NCBI GenBank assembly: GCA_964425355.1
Contig: CAYRMO010000006.1
Location: 1 to 47,883, forward strand
DNA: 47,883 nucleotides
Direction: 5' to 3'
From: Litorimonas sp964425355
Lineage (GTDB): Bacteria; Pseudomonadota; Alphaproteobacteria; Caulobacterales; Maricaulaceae
The notes below the pieces were generated by a model. The model made no database searches. It was not told the origin of the DNA and saw only the letters and a program-made list of their open reading frames with translations. A program made the position numbers and the translations under genes. Positions 24,857 through 32,638 of this stretch are shown piece after piece (position 1 is the first letter of the stretch; each line of letters starts with the position of its first letter).

Positions 24857-26263
24857 TTAACTACCTGCCGCATCCAGGGCTTCAGCCAGTTCTTTTTCTA
24901 GATTGAAATAGCGCGCACGATCCCAGAAGGCTGGACGCGCGATACCGGTAGATTTATGTTCACCAATAATTTTACCATTCGCATCCTCACCGTCCATTTC
25001 GTAAACGATCAAGTCTTGGGTAACGATAACGTCGCCTTCCATACCGATAACTTCGGTGATTTTTGTAATCCGACGAGATCCGTCGCGAAGACGCGCCGCT
25101 TGGACAATCACATCGACTGACCCAACAATCATCTCGCGAATGGTCTTTGCCGGGAGGCTAAACCCACCCATCGTGATCATAGACTCGAGTCTTGATAAGG
25201 CCTCTCTAGGTGAGTTGGCGTGGAGTGTACCCATTGATCCATCATGGCCCGTATTCATGGCTTGAAGAAGGTCAAAGGCTTCTGGCCCCCGCACCTCACC
25301 CACAATAATTCTTTCAGGACGCATACGCAGACAGTTTTTCACCAAATCAGACATGGTGATTTTACCCTTGCCCTCTAGGTTTGGTGGACGCGTTTCCAAC
25401 CGCACGACATGAGGCTGTTGAAGTTGTAATTCGGCCGCGTCTTCACAGGTGATAATTCGTTCATCCGAGTGAATAAATCCAGTCAAACAGTTCAAGAGTG
25501 TTGTTTTTCCCGAACCTGTACCACCGGAGATTACAACGTTACATTGGCAGGCCCCGATGATCTGAAGAACCTTTGCCCCAGCAGGCGAAATTGACTGAAA
25601 ATTGACCAAATCAGACAGCTTCAGCTTATCTTTCTTAAACTTACGAATGGTAAGAGCTGGGCCGTCAATAGACAAAGGCGGTGCAATGACGTTGACACGA
25701 GAGCCGTCGAGGAGACGCGCGTCACAAATCGGCGAGCTTTCATCGACCCGTCGACCAACTTGGCTAACAATACGCTGACAAATATTCATCAGCTGTGTAT
25801 TATCTCGAAAACGAATATTCGTTTTCAGCATTTTACCATTTGTCTCGATGAACACATGTTTGGCACCATTGACCATGATATCGGCAATATCATCGCGAGC
25901 CAGCAAAGGTTCCAGAGGGCCATACCCTAAAATATCGTCACAGATTTCTGTGATTAGCTGATTAGATTCAGCAACAGACAGTCTGACATTTCGGATCGAA
26001 ATAATTTCATCGACAATTCCGCGAATTTCTTCTCTGGCCTTTTCAGGCTGCATACCAGCCAGCGCGGACACATCAATTGTCTCAAATAAGGCGTTAAAAA
26101 TAGTCGCCTTAGTCTCATAATACTCCTCACTCGGTTCGTCATTTCGACGACGAGGGGCCTCTGTCGTAGGTGCGGCGGATTCGACTTTTGCCGTGCTCGC
26201 CGGGGTGGGAGCTGGAGCCGATTTGACTTTGGTCGCTACCGCTTCCGATCTTTTACCAAACAT
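24857..26263 (-). CDS. cpaF: Tad pilus assembly ATPase CpaF/TadA
   Basis: This 468-residue type II/IV secretion ATPase powers Flp pilus assembly (and possibly retraction) at the inner membrane. A disordered Ala/Pro/Thr N-terminus (to about residue 45) precedes the N-terminal domain. The Walker A motif GGTGSGKTT is at about 247-255. The Asp box and Walker B region reads RMRPERIIVGEVRGPEAFDL, and the His box reads TGHDGSMGTLHANSP. RLESMI and the arginine-rich REMIVGSVDVIVQAARLRDG follow. All expected catalytic motifs are present. It lies between cpaE and tadB with 3 and 0 bases of spacing. Confidence 0.97.
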   Translation of the reverse strand: MFGKRSEAVATKVKSAPAPTPASTAKVESAAPTTEAPRRRNDEPSEEYYETKATIFNALFETIDVSALAGMQPEKAREEIRGIVDEIISIRNVRLSVAESNQLITEICDDILGYGPLEPLLARDDIADIMVNGAKHVFIETNGKMLKTNIRFRDNTQLMNICQRIVSQVGRRVDESSPICDARLLDGSRVNVIAPPLSIDGPALTIRKFKKDKLKLSDLVNFQSISPAGAKVLQIIGACQCNVVISGGTGSGKTTLLNCLTGFIHSDERIITCEDAAELQLQQPHVVRLETRPPNLEGKGKITMSDLVKNCLRMRPERIIVGEVRGPEAFDLLQAMNTGHDGSMGTLHANSPREALSRLESMITMGGFSLPAKTIREMIVGSVDVIVQAARLRDGSRRITKITEVIGMEGDVIVTQDLIVYEMDGEDANGKIIGEHKSTGIARPAFWDRARYFNLEKELAEALDAAGS

Positions 26264-26266
26264 CTA

Positions 26267-27949
26267 TTACTTTCCTTTTTTCAGAAAGCTAAACATGGGT
26301 TTAGACTCGGGATTTGCGGCTTTGCCACCTCCAATTTTCAAAAGACCTTTTTTGGTCGGCGCGACATCACCTTTCAAGCGAACGTCAAAGGTTCCGCTTC
26401 GAATTCGGTTCGCAAGATACTTAATGCCTGCAACCGCTTGCGTAGCCGTTTTAACATCAGTCAACATCTTGCCTTCATTCGTGCATTCGAAATAGCTATC
26501 TGGATCCCAGGCCAATACGACATTTGGCTCCATTCCGACCATTTCACCAAAAGCTTTGACGTCTATCTCGTGGCTTTTCGACATTCCAACCTTATTCAGA
26601 ACGAGGATTGGGTCGGGATCATTTGGGCGTTGGGTTTTAAGGAAATCAATGAGGTTTTTCGCGTTACGCATGCCCGCAAGATCAGGTGTCGCAACAATTA
26701 CGACATCATCAACCGATGATAGAACATTTGTCGTCCAATCCGTCCAGTAATGTGGCATATCAAGAATTGCCAATGGCGAAATACCTCGGACGGCATTTAC
26801 GACAGCCTCATAACTTTCCGTATCCATGACGGGCTTTGTATTGAGTGAGCTTGATGTCGGCAAAATTGAGAGCTTTTCCGTATGCCGGATCATGATCCGA
26901 TCCATCAAGGTTTCATCTAGTCGATCAGGTTCGCCGAGAGCTTCTTCTAATCCCGACGTATTGTCATATGCAAAGTCTAGACCTGTTGTGCCCCAACTCG
27001 CATCCATATCAACTAATGCAGTTTCCTGACTTAAAAGTTCGGATAAGACCCAAGATGTATTATGGGCGAGCGAAGACGATCCTGCCCCACCCTTAACACC
27101 GAAAAAGGCGGCAACACGCCCAATAAAAGGTTGATCTGGATCAGCATATAATTCGCCAAGTGAGCGGATCAAGTGAAGCGGGTGCAATGGCGGGACAAGA
27201 TAGTCAGAAATACCCTTATCCATCAATTGACGATAGAGCCGGATATCATTCGTCGCACCAATCATGACGACTTTTGTGCCTTCGTCACAAACGCTGGCCA
27301 ATTGATCTAATTGATTGAAGAGTTCTTGCCCACGCATACCGCTTTCAAACAAGATTAAAGACGGTGTGTTTTCCTTGTGATAAAACTCAATCGCTGCGGG
27401 TAGGCCACCCATATAAATTTTCACATTCGTGCGCTTCATTCTCCAGTCACGAATTGTCTCATTGACGCAATGTGCCGTCTCTTGCCGATCACAAAACGCA
27501 TGAACAGAAATAGACGGGAGTGGCTTTTCACCCTCATCTCGTCCACCTTCATCAAGCGGCGCATAGGTTTGCACAGGGGAAACCTGTCCCATGGGTGACA
27601 TATTAGGCATTCCCGGATGTGGCACATTAGGGTTTGATGGGGCAGCGGGCGCAGGCATTTGTCCTTGATAATCTAAAATAGATCCTGGCTGAGCGGGTTG
27701 AGGCGCAGCAAGATAGGCTGGACTAGGCTGCACTGGCATTGGGGCAATGGGCGCAGCTTGTGGTGCCATGACGGGTTGCATTGGGGCTGGCTGAACAGGC
27801 ATCGGCGTAGGCGCGGCCATGGGTCTAGGCGCTCCAACCGGAACTGGAGCCGCTGTAACTCGCACAGCTTGGGGTTGGGTCGGCACTCCGGTTTGACGCG
27901 CCGGGATGGGCTGCGGCATCTGTGGGTGCGGCTGTATCGTCTGTGTCAT
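26267..27949 (-). CDS. cpaE: Tad pilus polar-localisation ATPase-like protein CpaE/TadZ
   Basis: The in-frame TTG at 27985 lacks a ribosome site, so the ATG at 27949 (MTQTIQPHPQ) is preferred, giving 560 residues. About 130 N-terminal residues are very rich in Pro, Ala, Met and Gln. A receiver-like domain follows (SISVHAFCDRQETAHCV to YLVPPLHPLHLIRSLGELY), then a ParA/MinD-like ATPase domain. Its Walker A reads FFGVKGGAGSSSLAHN: it keeps the first lysine of the deviant motif but lacks the second, as is usual for TadZ/CpaE. LVDMDASWGTTGLDFAYD is the switch region. The protein targets pilus assembly to a pole in Caulobacter. It lies between cpaD and cpaF. Confidence 0.93.
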   Translation of the reverse strand: MTQTIQPHPQMPQPIPARQTGVPTQPQAVRVTAAPVPVGAPRPMAAPTPMPVQPAPMQPVMAPQAAPIAPMPVQPSPAYLAAPQPAQPGSILDYQGQMPAPAAPSNPNVPHPGMPNMSPMGQVSPVQTYAPLDEGGRDEGEKPLPSISVHAFCDRQETAHCVNETIRDWRMKRTNVKIYMGGLPAAIEFYHKENTPSLILFESGMRGQELFNQLDQLASVCDEGTKVVMIGATNDIRLYRQLMDKGISDYLVPPLHPLHLIRSLGELYADPDQPFIGRVAAFFGVKGGAGSSSLAHNTSWVLSELLSQETALVDMDASWGTTGLDFAYDNTSGLEEALGEPDRLDETLMDRIMIRHTEKLSILPTSSSLNTKPVMDTESYEAVVNAVRGISPLAILDMPHYWTDWTTNVLSSVDDVVIVATPDLAGMRNAKNLIDFLKTQRPNDPDPILVLNKVGMSKSHEIDVKAFGEMVGMEPNVVLAWDPDSYFECTNEGKMLTDVKTATQAVAGIKYLANRIRSGTFDVRLKGDVAPTKKGLLKIGGGKAANPESKPMFSFLKKGK

Positions 27950-28024
27950 GGCTTCGTCTTCTGCTCTATCTATCTCGGTTAACAAAAGGGCGACTATTTC
28001 GCGTAATTTTTAGCAAAAATCGCA

Positions 28025-28690
28025 TTAATTAGTCCCTGTCGAAATATCTTGACGCGGGTTGACCTCAGCAGCCGTTGCTTGCCCTTCGATATATCTATCA
28101 TATACAACCTGTCTGCGTTGTGCATTTGGCGTCCCAGCTGCATAAGGCTCTAGGAATTGGCGCGGATCAGTTATCATGGCCGCGAGATTAGCAGAGTGGA
28201 AACACCCGAAAGTCGCGTGAGGTTGATTGTTATATGTTGAGGTCAAATTATCCATTACAGAGCAATCCTGCGGAATCGCTTTAAGCGTTCGATATGACAC
28301 AATAACCGGTGCCGGATTCGATGGGTTTGAGCGATATTGCCCGGTTTGGATTGCTCCGGGATTCAAACCATTATGCGCCATCAAGGTTCTAATTTTAGCT
28401 TCAGCCTGTTGCGTGCCCAAACCGGACACAGCATGAGCTGGACGATTTATAAATAACGGACCATCGCCTGATTGGGCATATCCGTCCAAGAATTGAGACA
28501 CAGCCAATGTATCGCGGGCAGATAGTTCTAGGCCATTTGGTCTTGTATAGAGTTCAAGACGCTCAATACTTTCTGCGACCTGAATTGGATTTCGCAGTGC
28601 CGTCGCCTCATATCGAGGCGCAGGTGTTGCGCAAGCCGATAGTACGAATAGCCCTATTAATGCAGTGGTTCCGATTAAGGTTTTTGACAT
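28025..28690 (-). CDS. cpaD: Tad pilus lipoprotein CpaD
   Basis: This 221-residue protein has a lipoprotein signal, MSKTLIGTTALIGLFVLSAC, with lipobox LSAC. The CpaD-family body includes LSARDTLAVSQFLDGYAQSG, VSGLGTQQAEAKIRTLMAHN and the diagnostic C-terminal stretch NQPHATFGCFHSANLAAMIT, DPRQFLEP and RRQVVYDRYIEGQAT. CpaD is thought to assist the CpaC secretin in the outer membrane. It is located directly after cpaC, 11 bases downstream. Confidence 0.93.
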   Translation of the reverse strand: MSKTLIGTTALIGLFVLSACATPAPRYEATALRNPIQVAESIERLELYTRPNGLELSARDTLAVSQFLDGYAQSGDGPLFINRPAHAVSGLGTQQAEAKIRTLMAHNGLNPGAIQTGQYRSNPSNPAPVIVSYRTLKAIPQDCSVMDNLTSTYNNQPHATFGCFHSANLAAMITDPRQFLEPYAAGTPNAQRRQVVYDRYIEGQATAAEVNPRQDISTGTN

Positions 28691-28701
28691 GGTTTTTTTC
28701 C

Positions 28702-30165
28702 TTAATCTACAACGTGGCCAAATGTGCCAGTTAGCGAACCAGGTTTATCGTAAACTCTGTTGAGGCGGCCTGAAATCAAGCTATCGATGTCATTGGGGGA
28801 CTCGAATCCATCCAATGGCGTCTGCAATTTGTCGGGATGGGTTGCTTCGACCAGATAGGGCGTGACAAGAATAACGAGTTCTGTCTGCGTTGATTGGCTC
28901 TCGCGGCCCCGGAATAGGGCGCCTAGTCCAGGCACGTCTTTTAGACCTGGTGTGCCGTCAACATTTGAGAGAGATTCTTCACGGATTAAACCCGCCAAGA
29001 CAAGAGATCCACCTGCCGGGAGCTCAACAACTGTGCTCGCGCGTCTGACACGAATACCCAATACATTATCCCCGCCTTCGACCAGAAACGCATTTTCTGT
29101 CGTAGGTTCAGACACTTCCGTACTGATTGATAACGAAATGAGTCCCTCCGAGAGAACAACGGGCGTAAATCCTAGCGAAACACCGAATGGCTTAAATTCA
29201 AAAGATCTTTGAATTTGCCCATTTTCGTCTATCGATGAGCCTGCAAAGAGTGGAATTTCTCCACCTGCCAAGAAATTTGCCGTCTCCCCAGAAATGGCTG
29301 TCAAGGTTGGTTCCGCGAGTGTTCTGACGAGACCAACAGACTCCAAAGCATTTAGGGCCCCTCCGAGTGACGTAAGATCGCCGCCGCCAGTATTGTTAAA
29401 CTGGCCGCTCGCATTCAAACCGCCAGCAAATGAAGGACCGACTTGATTAATCAAGGAAATCGTCCCGTCACCTAACTCACCAATAGCGTTTAGGTTTAAG
29501 CCCATCTGCTTTGTGACTGAGCGTTGCATTTCAACAATTCGGACTTTCAGCATGACCTGATCTTTGCCCTCAGTAGACATAAGATTGACGATTTCACCCC
29601 CAGCACCACCGTCTGTGTTCAACCACATGCGAGCCAGTTTTTCGACTTTATCCGCAGCTGCGGCGTTTGGAACAACGCCCGTTAGCAAAATATTTGAATT
29701 GAAGACTTGTACGTCCACCGAACTTTCAGGTGAATTTTGACTAATCAGATTTTCCAACCCACCAATATCGCGTTCAACTCGAATATCGAGATTAAGAAGC
29801 TCGCGGCCGTCATGGCTATAAAAATAGGCATTTGTCTGTCCAGCAGATTTCCCGATTAACATTGTCCGTCTAGACGTATGTACAACAGTCTCAACGATTT
29901 CGGGGTCCGAAATGATGACATCCATGACATTTTCTGGAAGCTCAACAACAGTCGATTTCGATAGCGGAAGGACAATTGATTGGTTTGTCACACTTGTCCC
30001 TGGACCTTGAATTTTTACGGCTGCGCTCGCATTTTGGATATTTGAATAGGAACGTGACCCCGCTTGAGACGGGACCGACATCCACCCAAATGTCGCGATT
30101 AAAGCGAGGGCTGTCGCAGATTTACGGAATGTGTGGGTCATAATATTAAACGTCCGCCTCATCAT
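28702..30165 (-). CDS. cpaC: Tad pilus outer-membrane secretin CpaC/RcpA
   Basis: This 487-residue precursor has a signal peptide (ATALALIATFGWMSVPSQAG). An N0-like pilus N-terminal domain (SIVLPLSKSTVVELPENVMD) and a BON-like domain (VDVQVFNSNILLTGVVPNAA) follow. The C-terminal secretin domain includes ALNALESVGLVRTLAEPTLT, ISGETANFLAGGEIP, FKPFGVSLGFTPVVLSEGLI and VDGTPGLKDVPGLGALFRG. The secretin forms the pore through which the Flp pilus exits. Its ATG overlaps the cpaB stop by one base (TAATG), a sign of translational coupling. A second ATG directly follows the first. Confidence 0.95.
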   Translation of the reverse strand: MMRRTFNIMTHTFRKSATALALIATFGWMSVPSQAGSRSYSNIQNASAAVKIQGPGTSVTNQSIVLPLSKSTVVELPENVMDVIISDPEIVETVVHTSRRTMLIGKSAGQTNAYFYSHDGRELLNLDIRVERDIGGLENLISQNSPESSVDVQVFNSNILLTGVVPNAAAADKVEKLARMWLNTDGGAGGEIVNLMSTEGKDQVMLKVRIVEMQRSVTKQMGLNLNAIGELGDGTISLINQVGPSFAGGLNASGQFNNTGGGDLTSLGGALNALESVGLVRTLAEPTLTAISGETANFLAGGEIPLFAGSSIDENGQIQRSFEFKPFGVSLGFTPVVLSEGLISLSISTEVSEPTTENAFLVEGGDNVLGIRVRRASTVVELPAGGSLVLAGLIREESLSNVDGTPGLKDVPGLGALFRGRESQSTQTELVILVTPYLVEATHPDKLQTPLDGFESPNDIDSLISGRLNRVYDKPGSLTGTFGHVVD

Positions 30166-31019
30166 TATTGGATTGCCACTGGCGTGGCTTCACCAGCGCG
30201 AAAAACACTAATTGTTGTCGGCGCCGCTTCCTCTTCCGTTCGTGTCACACGCGCTGCACTTCGAGCCTTGTAATTGGCGCCATTAACACCTCTCAAAGTG
30301 AGGAAAAGATCGCCATAACCTGTTGATTCTTGTAGTAATTCTGAGTCAGGTTGCGAAAGTTCAAATGTCGCGGTCGATCCAGGAATCGCTGCACCATTTT
30401 CAGGTCCGGTTGTAAAAGTTTGATCGATCGCCAACACATTCACATTCTCAAATAAGGTTTTTGCGATATAAATGTTGTCGCGTTCAATCGTGCGCGCAGC
30501 TGTGTCGTTTGGAGGTCGGCGAACTTGAAAATTCTCTCTCAAGATAATGTCAACCTTGTCTCCAGGTTGGATAAAACCACCCGCAGCCGTATCGACGGAG
30601 ATCCGAACAGTAACGGCACGCATCCCTGGTTTTAGAATAGCGGCCATTACGCCACTATCACCTGCCATGATGACTTTGCCGCGCGTTAAAGTCTCTCCTG
30701 TGACCAGAGGCGTACGGGCAAGAGAATTCACAAATTCCTGTCTTGCATCTGGCTGGTCAACGGTATTGATCAGGTTGGGCGTAACGGCCTCTGCTGGCCA
30801 TTCAATTTCGGTAATCATATGCTCGCCAATTCTCTCACCGACGCGAACATCGGCGTCGATAGCGAGAACACTTACATATTCTACTTTGGTTTTTTCAATA
30901 ATAACTTCTGGTTTAACCTGCGTCGGTGGTGGTGGCGTACCCAGTTTCTTGACACCCGTAAAAACGACAAAGCCAAGAACAGCCATCGCACCGAGTACAA
31001 TAATCTTCTTGGTATCCAT
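30165..31019 (-). CDS. cpaB: Tad pilus assembly protein CpaB/RcpC
   Basis: This 284-residue protein has an N-terminal membrane anchor (IIVLGAMAVLGFVVFTGVKKL) and a Pro-rich linker. A SAF-type domain (YVSVLAIDADVRVGERIGEH, PLVTGETLTRGKVI) and an RcpC/CpaB domain (MRAVTVRISVDTAAGGFIQP, GDKVDIIL, NVNVLAIDQ) follow. CpaB is periplasmic and is thought to help the secretin assemble or gate. A 191-base spacer separates it from cpaA and contains two GTTAAC palindromes, so a second promoter could lie here. Confidence 0.93.
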   Translation of the reverse strand: MDTKKIIVLGAMAVLGFVVFTGVKKLGTPPPPTQVKPEVIIEKTKVEYVSVLAIDADVRVGERIGEHMITEIEWPAEAVTPNLINTVDQPDARQEFVNSLARTPLVTGETLTRGKVIMAGDSGVMAAILKPGMRAVTVRISVDTAAGGFIQPGDKVDIILRENFQVRRPPNDTAARTIERDNIYIAKTLFENVNVLAIDQTFTTGPENGAAIPGSTATFELSQPDSELLQESTGYGDLFLTLRGVNGANYKARSAARVTRTEEEAAPTTISVFRAGEATPVAIQ

Positions 31020-31210
31020 AATCCCTCACCAAATTGGTTGTATCGAACCCACAGATTAAGTGAGACGAACTAAAGCATGGTTAACGGATACACACCGATG
31101 CGTTTGGAAAGAGTTAACAACATTTGCTAATTTTGGAAAAATTATGAGATATCTCAGTTGCCTATGCTGCAAATCTACAAATCTCTATGGCAAAAGGCTC
31201 GTGTAAAATT

Positions 31211-31729
31211 CTAGCCCATTGTAGCCAAAAAAACGCGGCTCGCGGGCAAAGCGCATATGGCTCCAGCGGCCAATGCGAGTCCATAAGGAATTTTTTTCTC
31301 ATCCCTTAGCATCATTTGTGCCCAAGGCGTCGTTAAAATTCGGATAGGGATATAAGCTCTGAAGACCACTAAAATAATCGTAAGCGCAAAGCCAAACAAG
31401 GACGTATATACAATGTAAAGGAGAACGTCTGACCACGTAAACCAGATGGCCGTTCCAGCCATAAGTTTAGAGTCACCCCCACCCATCCAGCCAAATGCAA
31501 ACATGGCGAACCCGATGGCAAAAACAACGGCGCATACAGCTAAATGCTCCAGCAAAACAGGGACACCTGCCCATGTGAAAGGTAGAATGAGGAAAAAAGA
31601 AAAGAAAGCAATCAGCGGAATCCTATTTGGGATTTTCATCGCATTTGCATCATTTAACGCGGCCATAAGCTGCGGCGTTGAGAAAATGAAAAATACAAAA
31701 AACGGCAATAGTAGTGTCATGTCGCTCAC
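31211..31729 (-). CDS. cpaA: Prepilin peptidase CpaA/TadV (A24 family)
   Basis: This 172-residue polytopic membrane protease cleaves Flp prepilin and probably the TadE/F pseudopilins. Both catalytic aspartates of the A24 family are visible: the first in LNDANAMKIPNRIP (D followed by KIPN) and the second in GWMGGGDSKLMAG (GxGD-like). Hydrophobic segments include LLLPFFVFFIFSTPQLMAAL, IPLIAFFSFFLILPF, AVVFAIGFAMFAFGWMGGG and TSLFGFALTIILVVFRAYI. It lies between the pilin genes and cpaB. A CtrA-like site lies about 37 bases upstream of its start. Confidence 0.93.
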   Translation of the reverse strand: MSDMTLLLPFFVFFIFSTPQLMAALNDANAMKIPNRIPLIAFFSFFLILPFTWAGVPVLLEHLAVCAVVFAIGFAMFAFGWMGGGDSKLMAGTAIWFTWSDVLLYIVYTSLFGFALTIILVVFRAYIPIRILTTPWAQMMLRDEKKIPYGLALAAGAICALPASRVFLATMG

Positions 31730-31765
31730 GGATTAAGAGTTGACAGACAGAGTGACATAAAATCT

Positions 31766-31780
31766 TTAATTTGAGGTTAT
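31766..31780. promoter_or_regulatory. CtrA-like box upstream of cpaA
   Basis: TTAA-N7-TTAT matches seven of the eight fixed bases of the Caulobacter CtrA consensus TTAA-N7-TTAA. It lies 37 bases upstream of cpaA. The region is AT-rich, so a chance match is possible. Confidence 0.25.
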
Positions 31781-31835
31781 TAATCTATGAAAAATAAGGG
31801 TTTAGAGCACTTTAACGCTGAGACAAGAGGTAGGA

Positions 31836-32015
31836 TTACGTCTCATCAAATGCCTGTACCAATTCACTTTCGGTTCCGCCAAAGAGGTTTTGAATATTTC
31901 CGCCAATAGATTCTGCACCCGCAATGATCGCAATCGCAATTAACGCGGCAATCAAACCATATTCAATTGAGGTGGCGCCAGATTCATCTGATAGAAATTC
32001 TCTGAAAATATTCAT
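31836..32015 (-). CDS. Flp-type pilin 2
   Basis: The start is set at the ATG at 32015 (MNIFREFLSDESG) because GGGAGGG lies 4 bases upstream. The longer in-frame reading would add 13 residues without support. The 59-residue prepilin has the Flp cleavage and helix motif SGATSIEYGLIAALIAIAII followed by AG. Cleavage is expected after the Gly of ESG, leaving Ala at position 1 and Glu at +5 of the mature pilin. An acidic, Gly-rich C-terminus follows (ESELVQAFDET). It is the second of two tandem pilin genes. Tandem hairpins separate it from the first, so it is probably expressed at a lower level. Confidence 0.92.
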   Translation of the reverse strand: MNIFREFLSDESGATSIEYGLIAALIAIAIIAGAESIGGNIQNLFGGTESELVQAFDET

Positions 32016-32041
32016 CAAGCCCTCCCGTGAAATTAAAAATT

Positions 32042-32063
32042 CGACCGCCCACAAAGGCGATCG
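32042..32063 (-). terminator. Hairpin with U-tract between the two pilin genes
   Basis: On the minus strand, CGATCGCC-TTTGTG-GGCGGTCG (8 bp, one wobble) is followed by AATTTTTAATTT. It lies 48 bases after the first pilin stop and is a candidate partial terminator that attenuates the downstream cpa genes. Confidence 0.6.
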
Positions 32064-32076
32064 AAAACATAAAAGT

Positions 32077-32101
32077 GTTGGATCTGTAATACAAATCCAA
32101 C
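32077..32101 (-). terminator. Long hairpin after the first pilin gene
   Basis: A 25-base near-perfect inverted repeat (arms GTTGGATTTGTA and TACAGATCCAAC on the minus strand, one wobble) is followed by ACTTTTATGTTTT, 10 bases after the first pilin stop. It could terminate transcription or protect the pilin mRNA 3' end. Confidence 0.6.
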
Positions 32102-32110
32102 GTAAAGCAA

Positions 32111-32287
32111 TTAAGCGTCAGCGTCAGTAAGTTCTTGACCGATGTCGTTGAACGTGTTGCTAACTTGTCCGCCGATTACGTTTGCACCAGCGATGATGCC
32201 AACAGAGATAAGCGCAGCAATCAGACCATATTCAATAGCAGTTGCACCTGATTCATCTTCGATGAAGCGTGTAAATAGATTTTGCAT
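32111..32287 (-). CDS. pilA: Flp-type pilin 1 (likely major pilin)
   Basis: This is a 58-residue ORF, shorter than the usual ORF cut-off. It reads MQNLFTRFIEDESGATAIEY, then GLIAALISVGIIAGANVIGG, and ends DIGQELTDADA. It has the Flp motif GATAIEYGLIAAL with the expected cleavage after ESG and Glu at +5. The size, hydrophobic helix and position at the head of the cpa operon match the major pilin PilA/Flp of Caulobacter-type Tad systems. The promoter region upstream (32288-32638) is shared with the divergent secretin-N0-like gene. Hairpins directly downstream suggest high, separately controlled expression. Confidence 0.93.
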   Translation of the reverse strand: MQNLFTRFIEDESGATAIEYGLIAALISVGIIAGANVIGGQVSNTFNDIGQELTDADA

Positions 32288-32442
32288 AACATTACTCCCA
32301 CGTATGCGTTGTCAGAGAGGATAACCCTCAAGTCACAGGGTCATCCCTGATAAAAATGCTTATAAGCGGGAAGCCTTACCGTTGCGTTGAAAGACACGGT
32401 AAACGCTTGGTAAAAATAATAGGGGGTTAGATTGCGTTCATC

Positions 32443-32457
32443 TTAGAATGTTCTTAA
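32443..32457. promoter_or_regulatory. CtrA-like box in the Tad control region
   Basis: TTAG-AATGTTC-TTAA matches seven of eight fixed CtrA bases. Its near edge lies 22 bases upstream of the pilin-side -10 candidate, so it overlaps the -35 region, as at known CtrA-activated promoters. Confidence 0.35.
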
Positions 32458-32486
32458 ACACTAGGAATGTGACAAAAATATGTCCA

Positions 32487-32499
32487 ATTTGGTCCAAAT
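32487..32499. promoter_or_regulatory. 13-bp palindrome, operator candidate
   Basis: ATTTGG-T-CCAAAT is a perfect palindrome around the expected -35 region of the plus-strand promoter. No regulator is recognised for it. Confidence 0.35.
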
Positions 32500-32638
32500 G
32501 TGACCTGTTTTTCGACCCCCTATTATAATGACTCGCCGTTTGCGTAGCAAAAGACAGTAAATTTAAGCACGATGTAAAGGCTTCATTTACTACATTCACC
32601 TAAGCGAGAAGAGAATCTATGTTTAGGAGCCGCTGATC

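Larger units (their letters stand above)
32288..32638. promoter_or_regulatory. Divergent Tad control region
   Basis: This 351-base region has no gene and serves both the pilin operon (minus) and the secretin-N0-like/TadE/TadF genes (plus). It contains a perfect 12-bp inverted repeat, ATAATAGGGGGT at 32416-32427 and ACCCCCTATTAT at 32515-32526. Each arm presents ACCCCC-TATTAT, a -10-like element, towards its own gene. On the plus side a perfect TATAAT overlaps it at 32524-32529. Between the arms are the CtrA-like site (32443-32457) and a 13-bp palindrome (32487-32499). The promoters are inferred from sequence, and no start sites are known. Confidence 0.55.
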
